Source: Glutinoglossum americanum
Taxonomy: Eukaryota; Ascomycota; Geoglossomycetes; Geoglossales; Geoglossaceae
Assembly: GCA_020080175.1 (NCBI GenBank)
Contig: JAGHQL010000091.1
Span: 39,570-103,569 of the forward strand
Reading direction: 5' to 3'
DNA length: 64,000 nt
Part shown: positions 32,504 through 44,671 of the stretch, one piece after another
Numbering within the stretch: the stretch's first letter is position 1
Layout: each line of letters starts with the position of its first letter
The notes under the pieces: generated by a model
Databases searched by the model: none
Told to the model about the DNA's origin: nothing
The model's input: only the letters and a program-made list of their open reading frames with translations
Made by a program: the position numbers and the translations under genes

Positions 32504-35177
32504 GGGGTGGTGGAATTGAGCGGGTGGAGGGAAGGATTCATCTCTGGGGATTTAGCTTAGTGGCTGCCTGTTGAAGCTTTCAGTAAGAAATCGAGAGATG
32601 AAGCGCAGCGCGTTGGCTCCCCTTTTCTCGCGGGATCGCCAAAAGCCAAAGCTTTCCTTCATTCGTTCGTTCATCCAATACGTTCAACGGCTCTTGCTCT
32701 GCGAGAGGGAATTTAGACTAAGAAAGGAAAAAGGAATATTATCAGAGCTTAACGCTTCCGTGATAGTCTGGCATTATTGCCTTTGGTGGGTGTCTGCCTC
32801 GCTCCATACGTGCTTGAAGGGGTTCCCGGCTTGGTGCCGCCACCGGGGTGTGACCTTTGAGTGAAGGCGTGACGGACCTGCTTGTGCCCTCGTAGCAGGG
32901 GGTGGAGGGGGATGGATTGGGGGCAGATTCACCGCCTCACAGTGGGTGAAGATATTGTTATCTTCACTTCACGGGAGAGGGACTATTCACTACCTTACAC
33001 GGACACCCCGCTACGCGGATATATTAATTCCCTTTCTTGCGTTCCCAGGCTTTCCGGTTCCAGCTTCTTACATATATCGTCAGCAGGAATAACCAAAGCC
33101 CAGACTCCGCTTCGAACTTTCTCAAGCCTCAAACCAATAAGCGCATAGGTACACCCCCCTTCCTCCACGGTATTCCCCCGAGTTATTACCCTCTTTAGTC
33201 TTCCCGGCATGGGTATTTGGGGTAGAACTCACATCCCTTGGGGCAGATTATTCGATCTAACTACACATACATCCGCCGAACATCCTTCGAGTCTCTGAGC
33301 CGAATTATACTCAAGCCTGCAAATAGGTATGGATGCCTCTACGGTCACTGGCCCCACGGGACCAACTAGTGCTCTCCCCGTACCGAACAATACGGGTGAG
33401 TCACCATTTCATTCTCCTCCCCATTCGCTCCCACTTCCTATGGCGCTTTAAAGCCTTGAGTTTAGTTAGCTTATGTATTCTCCGAAGCGGGGCTTTGCAT
33501 ACTCATGTAGCGCGACTGGAATGCCGGCTTCTCGTGTTACGGCCAACTCACTTCGGTTTAGAGCAACGGGTCTAGTGACGGAAATGCTGGGCATGAGGGG
33601 CTGTTTGGGGCTGCTGAGATATAGTGTGGAGAGGGTGATATCGGGGTGATATCGGGGTGATATCGGGGATATAGATAGGGGTCTTTGGATTTTCCTATGG
33701 AGTTCTGCGTTTTACTGTGCCTTTTTGCTCGAGGGTCATCTTTGTTCCGTGATAACGGAGGATGAGCAACCCTATTAATGAGCTGATATTAGAATACACT
33801 TTTGGCCACATTCAAGTACCTTGAATATGAACCCTTATCTTTAACTAAGCATTATGACACACCAAGACTTCCTCACTGCGTTGGCACTGAAAGGGAGGAG
33901 CAAAATCTTTTGGTGTTAGTTGGTGGTGGGTTCCTCTTAGCACTGTTCACTCGTGTCTTCATATTCCGCTCCGCAAGCTCTAAGACGGTTTTAAGCATGG
34001 CTGGGACGCCTATGCCAGGCTCCCCACCGCAAACGATCAGATAACCCGTTGAACCTACGCTGAAACCAGAGTCTCAATTTCGATGGGTGGATTGTCTCTC
34101 CATCGTACGAGGCAATCTTGGATATATGGTTTACGAGATTTTTAAGCTAGACTATCCCTAACCTTCTTGGGCACGGTAGCCGCAGCTTCAGCTTCACGTA
34201 CCAGGGGCTGTTTTGAAGAATTTCTCTATCCTTGGAGCCTATCTTCCTTGCTGGGCCGGGTTCTAACTGCAGGTCAGTGCCTTAAAGTAGGATCGCTAGC
34301 TAAGATAGTATGCTTGGCGCGAGCTTGCCTTTTCCCGAGGGTCATCTTCCAAGCTTGGTCTACTCCGTTTCGCTGCGTGACGGTTACGTCGCTGGTTTGT
34401 GAAGATCCACCTTCAGAATTTCTCTGTAGACTAGAACATAGAGGCTATAGGAAGTATAGACCTCGTATCGCAGCCCATCCCATTCATCCACCGGGAGCCG
34501 TCTCACCAACTCCAGTATCGCCAGAGGCGAGCGTTTACGCTTGGTTGGCATTACTTTACTTGGCCTCGTTGAGATTCTTGAGTGCAGCGTCAACTCCTCC
34601 TCACGATTCGCGCCACCCGGCGCAGTGCGGTTCGTGCGACTCTCTACCCATCATAGAGCCCGCCCTTTGGGCGTTTTAGATCAAAGCGATCTGAGCCTCC
34701 CCACGACCACAGGTTCTAGGAATCCGTGGGTAGCCATGGCTGCCGCCGTCATCACTTACCCTGGCGCTGTTGAGGATGATTTTGTCTTAAAACAAGGAAT
34801 ACAAAACAGGGTCTGGGTGGCTAAGTCAGCCGCATCAACATTGGCTTTGACGGAAAAACCCCTGAACTGGCGGGGGTTCGGATCTGCGCGGGTCTCCTCG
34901 AAACTGGGTTGTTCCCTTCGTACAAATGGAAGTAGCATGGAACGGCAAATCCACCAGTAATTAGGGGACCCCAGAACATAGTGAGATATATGTTTGAATT
35001 TTGTAAGTTCAGGGGGCAGATACCTAGCCGAACATTACAATGATCAATCACCATGACACCCGCCTGCATTTCTTGATACCTGAAACCTTCGGACCTACCA
35101 GGCCTCACCCTATCTCTAACACCTAACATCTACGCGATACACAGCGATCCTAAACTTACCGTGTATCTGATCTTTAC
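32504..35177. other. gene-free region between GST and P450
   Basis: 2.7 kb with no supported gene. A short direct repeat of GGTGATATCGGG (about 3 copies, 33634-33670) is present. A minus-strand frame at 34384-34593 (LVRRLPVDEWDGLRYEVYTS...) reads like protein but has no partner exons that I could find. Confidence 0.5.
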
Positions 35178-37119
35178 CTACTCCTGGTCGGGCTCAAATA
35201 GGACCTTCAAGTGGCCTTTGAATAAAGGGAGGTAGTAGTCACCCCATTCCATATCGTGGGCTGTTGTTTCGTGAACTTTGATTTCGAAGCGGCGGAATAA
35301 GTGAGCGAAGGTCAGGTGGAGTTCTGCGGTTGCGAGGCTAGAGAGTGGGTAGGTAAGTAAGAGCACAAACCGTTAGGAGGTGGGGGTCTAGGTGGGGGTT
35401 GCAAGGTGTGTCCTTACTTCAAGCCAAGACAGATGCGTGAACCACGGGAGAAGGAAAGCATGCTCCGGTCCAGCTCCTTAGTATTACCTCCGAGCCACCT
35501 CTCAGGGAGAAAGCGGTGTGCGTTTTCGAAGTACTTCTCGTCGCTGTGGTAGACATACGTGCTATGAGAGATGACAGTCTAGGGGAGCGCTTTGTTTCAG
35601 GATACATGTTCTTTAATCTAAGGGGGTAAAGCGGAATAGGGTTGTGGTTCTTACACCTCCTGGCACTTTCCAGCCGCAAATTTCGGTCCCAGAGGGGGGC
35701 ACAACTCGCGGAAGGCGCCCCGGAACGCCATAGGAGAGACGGAGGCTCTCTTTCACGACACCAGACTAGTGAAATTCGTCAGCCCAACGGACACCAACGC
35801 GAGCTAGGGAGAGGGGAAGCGGAACAAGATATGGCAGATTCTCCAACACCGCCGAGTCGACCATTTGGTCCCTCCGTGGTATTGCGTTGCGTAATTCCTC
35901 TTTCAGCTTCCGGTAAACTCGCTGGTCTGAGAGGACATGCCATGTCCCGACCCTCAACGCATTCGCGGTTGTGTCCATCCCCGCAGCTAGCACTAGGACT
36001 GCTTCGGCAGTCAGGGCCTCATCTGGGGGGACTGAGCGGCCTTTATTCTCATCGGGAGTGAGGAGGAGGTCGAAGATTGATGGTATGGAGGAGGTGGAGC
36101 TTCGGGGATTTTGTTTCAGGTGTTGGATGTTGGAGCGGCAGTTCTAGGCGAGTAGTGTTGAGGCGGGCGGTTAGTGGTGGGGGCTTTGATACTTTTCGGT
36201 GAGTATATATTCACCTCTTGGAACTCCACAACAGTCAACATCGGAGGTGAAATTTTGGCTAGAACGCTCTTAGGCAGCATATTCGCAACCCGATCTGCCA
36301 CATCAAAGGTCCTCCGGAAGTACGTGCCCACCATGCCGGTCGTGGTAAGGTCATCAAACGCATCAATGAGATCACATTTGAAATCTTTTGAGCTCAGCGC
36401 CCCAAAATCTTTCTGGTATGCATAATCCATGATGACGTCCGCTGTCAGACACCGGAACGCTCGGGAAATATCAACGACAGTGGATTCCTTGGCAGCTTTT
36501 TGGAGGAGGTTAAGGAATTGGGTGAGTTTGGCATGACATAGGAATTCTACTCTGCGGACGGCGGCCTTGGAAAAGAACGGGTTGAAACTGTCTTTCCGCT
36601 TCTTGGCTTCGTTTGTTTCGAGGATGCAGAGGAGAGAGAGCTTGACTAAGGGGTTGGCATAGTACCCTCCATCCTTGTTAAATTCGGTTCCGACTTTGTA
36701 GGTCCTGGTAAGGTGCTTACGTTCAGCATGCCTTTGTACTCTTTGGGGTAGAGGCTGAGAGAAACGAGATAGTAACTACTTGTAGTACGAGTCCAGGTCC
36801 TTGATGTGAAGCTCGTCCGGCATGATCCGGACAACGGGGCCTTTTTTCGCAACGTCATCCACGAGAACCTCGCAACGCTCCAGAAGACTCACTCACCATA
36901 CTGTTCGTGTAATAGCGCAACGCGCTTTACGAGATGCCCCGCCAGAAACATGTCATAGTAGATGGCATAGAAGCGGGTGGCACCTGCAAGCTTCGGCCCA
37001 GGGAAACCGGCTAGAGGATGGAACGTTAAGCGGTAAATGATGCGAGAAACCTCGAAAAGGGCAGCGAAGGCTATGAGTGATATAGCCCAGTGGTCGAGGA
37101 TGAGAGCTAGGAAAGACAT
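35178..37119 (-). CDS. cytochrome P450 monooxygenase, microsomal
   Basis: Seven exons on the complement: 37119-36897, 36840-36780, 36704-36215, 36143-35826, 35765-35655, 35578-35418 and 35337-35178; introns 56-76 nt; 507 aa. An N-terminal anchor helix is followed by the proline hinge FHPLAGFPGPKLAG. Then come VRIMPDELHIKD, FNPFFSKAAVRRVE, the I-helix oxygen site AAGMDTTANAL, the K-helix ExxR in VKESLRLSYG, the PERW motif and the heme loop FSRGSRICLG with the thiolate Cys near residue 451. The ending NLATAELHLTFAHLFRRFEI resembles fungal secondary-metabolism P450s of the trichodiene-oxygenase-like group. The substrate cannot be told. In-frame stops seen at first sight are removed by a 75-nt intron (36779-36705) and a 60-nt intron (35825-35766), so the gene is intact. 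Confidence 0.93.
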
Positions 37120-38785
37120 GTTGTGCGGGTATCGGATATTACCTCTTTTCGTGTGTGGAAGAAGCAAAAGAGGTCGGCGGAGGTGATATACTACGGGATG
37201 GGATTACCCGAAGAAGACTAGGCTGAGTGGTGCTGAACTCCAGGGTCCGGTTGCAACGGGTGGCTGGTCGCAACGTAAGTACCTCGCTTATGTATTTTAG
37301 CGGAAAAGATACTTAATTCTTCGCTTTCTCAAAATCTTAAAAATACAACTACCACTATTCAAGCTACTAAAGAATTGTTGCTTATACTAATGTGATTTTT
37401 AGGCTATGAACCCCTTATCTGTATTCTACCGTTCTTTGCCGTGCAATTTTTTAATGTCACTCACTACCTCTGCTAATCGAATAACAACAACATATTCCAA
37501 TTATCCTAAATTTTGGTAACCGATAGTGCTTACATCGTAGTACCTATTGCTTACATCCTAAATATGGATAGCTCATATCTGTAGGATTTGTTTGGGTTTG
37601 GTGAGGTTCACCTTGCAACCGGCCATCTCGGCCTCTAATATGTAAAATGGACCATGCAATGTTGCAACCGGACAAAATTGCGATGCCGTTTGATATAGAA
37701 GAGAGAGAAGTGACTTATATCCTTTCCTTACTTCTTCTGTTCTTCTACAGCCTATTAAAGAACCTAGTGGGAAAATTTTTCCGTCTTTTTGAGAAAACAG
37801 GCGTTTCTTGGGTCTGGAAGCCTGCGTTCCTCTAGCATATGAGGAAACTTCACCAACTAGTGAGGAAGAGCTTGAGCGACAGCAAAGGGGCATGTTGGAA
37901 TTTGGGAAAGGCATGGTTGATAAGCGTATTAGTTTCCTCCCTTGCCTCTCGGTCCTCTCTCTGGATGTTAGGGTAGTCGAAATGCACAGCGCTTTGGAGG
38001 AGGAGGCGTGGGGCAGCTCGCCTTAAGGAGGCAGAGGACCGCTGTGAGAGACATGTGAGGTGGTTTGAGAGACGTGAAATTACGTATCAAGGGATGGTTT
38101 CACCAGTTGAACAGCTATTCCCGCCGAAGCCGTAAGTGGCCTAGTCTAGCTTCGCTCCTAAATGCTCGAGTATCTAGATTCTATTGAAAGGTCACGGTAG
38201 CGAGCACGTATATAGGCTAAGCAATAGAACTAAGCCAAGGGCATGATTTCTCAAATGCCATGGGACTTCGCTCCATTTACTCGGATGCCTTTGGGAGGCT
38301 CTCTGGTATCAAAAGGGATCTCGCCCCAGCATGTGCAATCCTGGCGGTACCCCTCGCACTAACTTGCATGGCACTCTGGTAAAGCCCCGAGCGTCTGCGT
38401 AAATGTCGGTGGGAGGAGTGTTTTGTGTTTTCTAGTGGTTTTCAATGGCGTTGATTCTGGGCAACGTAATGCGATTTAGTGGTTTGCCTCTAGGTTGTCT
38501 AGTGGGAGGTGCCTGGATAAGTAACCCGGGCGTTTTTGCAAAGGCGTCTCCAAGAAGACAACAATATGGGCGTTGGCATAGGACTGGGGTTTGTTCAAGC
38601 GAAACGGACAGCATCGGCTGTGCGGTTCCAGGCTGACTTTGTCAGTTTGTGAACATCCCGGGTCGCGGCCTCATCTCATCAACCATCAGCCTCTAACTTC
38701 GCGCTCATCTCACAAAAACCTTGGCAAGCCTTGGCTTATCTTGGCAAACCAATTCTGCACCATCCCGTCCTCTGTCAAGCTATCA
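37120..38785. other. intergenic, AT-rich
   Basis: 1.7 kb between the divergent P450 and CorA-like genes. 37290-37560 is clearly AT-rich. No transposon ends or protein motifs were recognised. Confidence 0.5.
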
Positions 38786-40452
38786 ATGGCCGGGTTACCT
38801 GTAGATTCTTCACCTAGTCCGCCTCAACGCGCGTCAGCCACGACGCGTCATGCGGACGTCGGCGACATCAACCAACACTACATCGTCCCCGAAATCACTG
38901 GGATCAAGAGATTCTCGCGTAAGGCACGTAAATTGACGCACAGCTCCCTGCAGCAATATCAGGGCTGGGAGGCGTCTGGCAACCGCAAGCCCTACCATGA
39001 GTATATCCATCAGCTAGTATTGGCTGGGTGGGACAACCTCCGGGAACTGGATGCTTATATGAACACGGACATTGAGGATCAGGACCTCGTGGTATCGGTG
39101 CTGGACATTGTGGATTCCTACGAGCTTGTGCGACGGCAGGACATCCACGACGGGATAGTGCTTGAGCAATTCCTGAAAGATGAGGGGAACCGCTCCGGCG
39201 TCAGGGTGCGACTCTACATGGCAGAGCAGCGCGGGGACCTCGCAGCTGGTGTGGTGGAGGCATTTGGAAGCGCATTGAGTTTGGATCCGAGGTTCTTCGG
39301 GTGGAGCATCCGTGGCAAGTATGGAGTGGCGCCTCTGGCGCCATCGCAGAGGCATCGTGCGCCATTCATGAGCGTTGGGTTTGGGGTGCCGCTAGTCAAG
39401 ACGGCCTCAAGGACGGATGCGGAGAATTTTAGGGTGTCGGTGTATATCCACCACAATGAGGGGGAAAGCGGTTGGACTGGTTAGTCTTGCTCTTTTTGTG
39501 GGGGCCGTCGCGTCTGAGCCCTAGGAAGGGGATGTGGTGAGGGGTAAGGGGGTTGCGTGAAGTCTGGTTAGGCGGCAAGCTGATACACAGACCCTAACTA
39601 GGGATAATCATCTTCAACTCGCACACCAAGATTTCCCTTTCCCACCGTACACTCATCCATCCCCCCCGCTTTGGCAACAACGAAATCCCCCCTCCAGACC
39701 CCCCAGAACCCAAATCCTTCCGCGAAGTGTTCATCGAATCCTTCGAGGACCTCGAGATCGACCAGGCCACCGCCTCCCCCTTCTACGCAATTCACTACCT
39801 CCTCCGCCTGAACTGTTACTGCTGGAGCCAAGTCATCGCCAGCATCCGCGACGAGGACAGGCGCATCAATGGCATCTCGGACACGTCCGTGAGCCACGTG
39901 GAGGAGATCAAGAAGTCCTTGGCTGTCGTGAAGCGCGGGGGAAGTTTGGGGTGGCGTGGGAGGGACGACGAAAGAGCGAGGGAGAGTCGGGAGGCGCTGG
40001 AGGAGGATTTTCAGCATCTGGTGGAGCAGACGGATTTGCTCTGGCAGACTAGGGATAAGATGGCTTCAATTACGATTCGGAAGTCGGAGGCTAGGAGGAC
40101 GGCTCTGGTGAATTCTTTTACGTATATGTACGTCTCCCCCCCCACCCCTCTCTCCACCTGCCGTAGCTACGTCTCCCCTAATTCCCCGCCCCTGCGGTTC
40201 AGCTTCGCACCCATATCTTTAATAAGCGGTATCTACGGTATGAACGTCTCCCAAATCTCCGGTACCTCCCAAAACCCCGGCATCTGGCAATTCTTCGTCG
40301 CCGTCGTGGCCATGAACGTCCTGATGGTGTTTGTCTTTGCGGCCTCGAATTGGTTGGTGGTTCAGTGGAGGCACGGGCGAAAGGCGGGGTTCGGAGAGGC
40401 TTTTGGGTTTGCGGTTGGGCATGTGGATGGGAAGAAATGGAAGATTGGGTAG
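38786..40452 (+). CDS. CorA-like metal-ion (Mg2+) transporter
   Basis: Exons 38786-39479, 39602-40127 and 40203-40452; introns 122 and 75 nt; 489 aa. The start is the ATG at 38786; the frame is open further upstream to 38591. The long cytosolic N-terminal region is followed by a coiled helical part (HVEEIKKSLAVVKRG and EALEEDFQHLVEQTDLLWQTRDKM). Two C-terminal transmembrane helices follow, the first ending with the CorA signature YGMNVSQ and the second WQFFVAVVAMNVLMVFVFAA. The GMN tripeptide is the selectivity filter of CorA/Mrs2 channels. The family includes plasma-membrane Alr-type transporters and many uncharacterised fungal paralogues; this one belongs to the latter by its divergent N-terminus. 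Confidence 0.85.
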
Positions 40453-42910
40453 GTCTGTGTGGGGGGGGGTTTAAACTTGCTTTTTTGCTGTGGGGTTTGG
40501 TCTTGGGATGTGGAGGGTGGGGGGCTTGTGGGGGACAGAACCGTTGGTGTTGCTCGGTGAGCTTAGCCATTGCTTCGGGGCTTTGCATATACGCCTGCTC
40601 GTAGTTTGTTTATGCGTCTGCGCCCCTCCTATACCCTGCATTGACGCAATATCTCTTCGTTAGGTATGTGGTTTTTCCTCACAACAATCCAGTAGGCTGA
40701 GCGAGGGTAAGCGGTAATCTGGAGGAATCTAAACTCCATGTGCTCTGTCTCCTTAGATAGGCTGTCATTTCTATAGTATTCTTAGCGTTCCGATTAATTA
40801 GCTTTTGCTTTATAGGCTTTAGTGAAGGGAGGAGAGCTGTGTGTGTCTAGTAGGTGGGCGCTATGTAATAGCCCACCAGCTCAGAGCTTGGTAAAACGAG
40901 ATGCGGTAAGGCAGGAGGAAGAACGGCTAGTCTACTTTGATGTAGATAGCTTTGAAAGTAAGGACCTTGTGTGCCTACTCTCTATCCTTCTTCCGTGTAA
41001 TGTGGGATAGACGGTCTTGTGTTTGTAGAGGATATGGGTTGACTGCTCGGGCTTCTTTCTAATGTCGTGGGATAGCAGGAGAGCCTAGGAGGGAGGAGAA
41101 TTGGTTACCGAGACCCTCACCCACCGCCCAACCCGACCACGCAATCAATATCTCCTCCAACATGGCTCTCGCGACACCAAAAAAAAAAAAAAAAAAAAAA
41201 TTAAAACGCATCAAAGAATCCAAAGTTTCCTCTCCGCTCTCGAGGCCCTAGAAACCGGCCAGCTAGACCCGACGCAGTCCAAGGCGCCGCAAATGCGCCC
41301 GCGCGCGCGGAAACACCCCAGCTTTCTACGCACCCGCACGCGAGGCACGGTAAGCTGCCCAGAACCCTCGACGCCTTGGCGCGCAGGCTTCGAAACCCCC
41401 CTCCGTCCAGCCTGAATCTCGGCGCGTGCTCGGGCTGAGCCAGTCGGGGTGCGGAGCTGCTGCGTGTGGTACCGGAGTGTCTATAGGCGGATATGATATC
41501 TCCCGGGGATGCTTGCTTGGGTAGCCCAAACCGCAGCGGGTATTCCATAGGGTCCCGGGTCGCAATTGCCAGGGCGCCTCTCGCTTTGGTCTGCCCTTTG
41601 GTCTCCCTAATGTCCTCTCGAGCCGTGCGGGTGGGTACCTGCGTGTCTGCGTCGCACGGGCTGGAATACCCAAACGCCCGTGGGGAAGTGTTGGTTGGGC
41701 GTGGTTGGTTGGGTCTCTCGGGTGAGCGTAAGCAGGCTGGGCTGGGTGGGTGCGTGCGTGTGTATATGTGGGTATGTGACCCTTAAACCCGCCATCCATC
41801 TATCTATCCAAGGTGTGTATGTATGCAACCGCCTTGCCTTGCCTTGGAATGGATACGGAACCGTGGGTAGGCTATCGTGTAGAACTGCCGTCTCTCCACG
41901 GTCCGCTCGCTGGTTTTTCTGCGTGCGTTGTTGTTGTTGTTGTTGCTGTTGTTGTTGGTTTGGTAGACTCTCCGCGGTGGTCCTGAGCTGTGTGGCGGAG
42001 AGTAACACGGTAGAGTACAGCATCTACGGTATTATGTGGATGGGAGGGATGCGCAAACGCGGCGATGCCTTGACTGGAAATTCCCTCCCTTCGTGGTCGC
42101 GGTCCCGATCCCGGTCCCTTATGCGATATAACCTGCCAAGGTAGACAGACTATCACGCAGAATCGCATCCTACGCATCCTACGCACCCTACGCAAAAATA
42201 ACCCTGCCCTGCCCGTCTCCTCCCCTGGCTTTTATTATTTTGCTTTGTTTTTATCTTCGTCTTTCTCTTCCTCCTTCTTCTCTTCTTCTTTCCTTTTCTT
42301 TCGCTGGGACCGGGGACGTGTGAGTGGCTCTGCCAGGGGGCGGGTGGGCGCCGGGGGGCTTGCATATCACCCTCTTAGAGCCCCGGCGGCTTACCGTTGC
42401 AGCCTTGCGGATACGAGGAGAGAGAGTTGGGCGACGCCGCCTCACCTTTTTTTATTTTTATTACCTTGTCCTCCCATTGCGGTAAATGAAACGCGTAATC
42501 TCCTAAGAGGAGGGGAAACACCTCGTGTTTGTTTTGTGCTCTGGCTTGTTGTGGCTATGAGATGCCCTTATTGGGTGGGATCGGTCGATCGGGGCGGCTG
42601 CGAGCGGTTTGTGTGCGTGCTGGGGGGCTGGCAGGCGGGATTTTGATTAACTCAGGACGCTGAAGTGTCTTCTGGGGGAAGAGGGGGAGGGTTGGGCCAT
42701 GTCGAAGAGGACGTGTATGTTAGGTATATTAGGCAGTTGGTTCCTCCTGCCCACCTTTCTCGAGAATCGCTCGTGAGCTCACCTCGTCTCGTACGGCTTG
42801 AATAGGATAAGATAACTCTGCCAATCGTTTTTACTACACTGTCGCTATATCCCATTTCGCACCGCCGTTCGTTTCTGTCATACTCAACAAATTCGCAACA
42901 AACCCACACG
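40453..42910. other. non-coding, simple-repeat-rich region
   Basis: 2.5 kb without a recognisable gene. It includes a 23-base A-run at 41179-41201, a GTT/GCT trinucleotide run at about 41932-41958, a three-copy CATCCTACG repeat at about 42165-42194 and a pyrimidine tract at 42240-42305. The many frames crossing these repeats are compositional artefacts. Confidence 0.6.
41927..41959 (+). repeat. (GTT)n microsatellite
   Basis: About nine GTT triplets with one GCT interruption. Confidence 0.9.
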
Positions 42911-43560
42911 ATGCGTATCATCTTCCCAGCTAGTCTCGCCATCCTCGCCGGATCCGCCTCCGCCTCCGCCTCTGCTTCTGCGGGGCAGCTCTCGTCGTTC
43001 AACGCGCTGCGTGGGCTCGCTGAACGGCAGATACACCTCTGTACGCCTGTGCCTGAACCGGCGACTTGTGAGGCATCGTGCGGCCCCGGGTACGTGACTT
43101 GTGTTAGCTTTCCAACCTGCTATAATCCCGGGAAGGGAGATGCCTGTTGTTCGAATGGAGGTCTGTCATCCCCTTGCTTCCAGGAGTTTGGTCGGCCCTG
43201 GCTGACTTCGTTCGCTACGTGTTAGACTACTGCCCGGCGGGGACTTACTGTACGGATGGGGGATGCTGCCCCAACGGCAAATCGCTCAAGGAGTGTAGCG
43301 CTACTGTTACATTGAGCGTCATTCCGCCCCCTGTCGTCCAACCGACTGGTGCTGCCACTCAACCTACTGTCCCCATCTACTCTAATACGACGAAGGTGTC
43401 GGCACCGACCATTCCGCCGGCGGTGCCCACCAAGGCGTCGAACGTTTCGGCTACGACCTCGCTGCTGGCTCAGGCAACGGGTGCTGGACATAAGCTGGAT
43501 GGTCGTGATGTTGCTCGCTTTGCCCTTGGTGGGCTTGGCTTCCTCTTCATGTTGCTGTAA
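42911..43560 (+). CDS. secreted Cys-rich protein with probable GPI anchor
   Basis: Exons 42911-43160 and 43226-43560, intron 65 nt, 194 aa. A signal peptide (MRIIFPASLAILAGSASA) is followed by a short Ala-Ser repeat. The Cys-rich region reads CTPVPEPATCEASCGPGYVTC, then CYNPGKGDACCSNGD, YCPAGTYCTDGGCCPNG and ECSAT: twelve or more cysteines, with CC pairs, resembling small fungal surface proteins. A Thr/Pro/Val-rich stalk precedes a hydrophobic C-terminus (FALGGLGFLFMLL) suitable for GPI attachment. Splicing joins CCSNGD to YCPAGTYC in frame. Function is unknown; it is likely displayed on the cell wall. Confidence 0.82.
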
Positions 43561-44671
43561 TTGCATTCGTGGGAAGGGACCAGGGAATAAGCTGTGTGCT
43601 TCTAAAAGAGACTGCAGATAGGTGGATGGGCGTGGAGTTGCTATTTTGGAGACTAATGATGTGGTAGGGAGAGCGGGAATGTCAGTTTAATCGTGGATGT
43701 CTGATTTGAGAAACCCTGTGCCCGTGCCTAAACTTGACGCTGCCCGGGTTTCATGATTGATCGCCTTGCAGCCCTCGCCTGGATACCACCTTTTGTGGGT
43801 TCAAGGTGTATAGCCCGCTGGGGGTGACTACTGCCTAGACATTTATAGCAGGGTCACCGCTTAATTGCTTTGCCTTCCAAGCGGTGAAGCCATGTGGCGA
43901 AGCCATTCCGGCTTGGATTGAACGCGCGTTGGACTGCCTTCCGGTCTCTGTCGGGATCTCGCGGCCACCGTTAGCCATGTAGAAATTGAGGTTGGGAAGC
44001 ACGGCCCCGCGACCTTGTAGCCTGGAAATGCGTATTTCCTCTATCAGCGACCGTTCTGACATACCGCCATCGGATCTACAGATTGGCTGACGACTTTGTG
44101 TTGTAGCCAACCCGAGACACGCGAAATGTAAAGGGGTCTGCATGCATGTATGCCGCTAGATTAGAGTAGAGGGTCTACTGCGCCCCCACCGGAGAGCGAC
44201 AGAGTGCTAGGTGAGGTGGCTAGGTGAACTGGCTGGCAATGAAAGGGGCGGTCGTGTCTGACGGGGGGGCGGCGGCAATTCGCTGGGGGGGTAACGTGCA
44301 TATGTATATAGGTTACACCTCATATATAGGTATAAGTACGCAAAGGAGAAATATCTCATTGTATTGATTGTCTGACATGCATGTATGCGATACGAATGGG
44401 GAATATTTGAGCGGAGATGTGCATTGCGATCATGGGGAGCAGGTCTAGAAGGAAAAACGAACGCCTGATACTCGAGAGGGGATGGGGTAGTCTAGGAAGG
44501 GAAAATAGGAATCGAGACTTAAGAAAAAAAAATGTTTCTTGAAATGCTGACCCCTTCCTTCGGAATGGAGACGCTGAGGCGTGGGCGCACATCTTCATTC
44601 GTCACTCTGCGGATATCCTACTTCCCCTCCTCTGTACAGGGAAAGAGTAATCTCTAGGATCCTGGCGGTAT
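43561..44671. other. intergenic, convergent 3' ends
   Basis: 1.1 kb. A 102-aa frame on the minus strand (43835-44143) has no domain or homologue I recognise, and I do not call it. 44290-44350 is AT-rich with TATATA steps. Confidence 0.5.

Noticed and set aside
34384-34593. 69-aa minus-strand frame (LVRRLPVDEWDGLRYEVYTSYSLYV)
   Set aside because: Protein-like in appearance, but no flanking exons, domain or family recognised; not enough to call.
36646-36858. P450 first judged a pseudogene because of the stop after LDSYYK and an apparent LYPKEYKGML exon
   Set aside because: A 75-nt intron (36779-36705) with CAG acceptor joins DSYYK to TYKVGTEFNKDGGYY in frame; the LYPKEYKG reading is intronic, and the whole gene is intact at 507 aa.
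41101-42646. Several 100-150 aa overlapping frames
   Set aside because: All cross homopolymers, GTT repeats or pyrimidine tracts, on both strands, and contain no protein signature.
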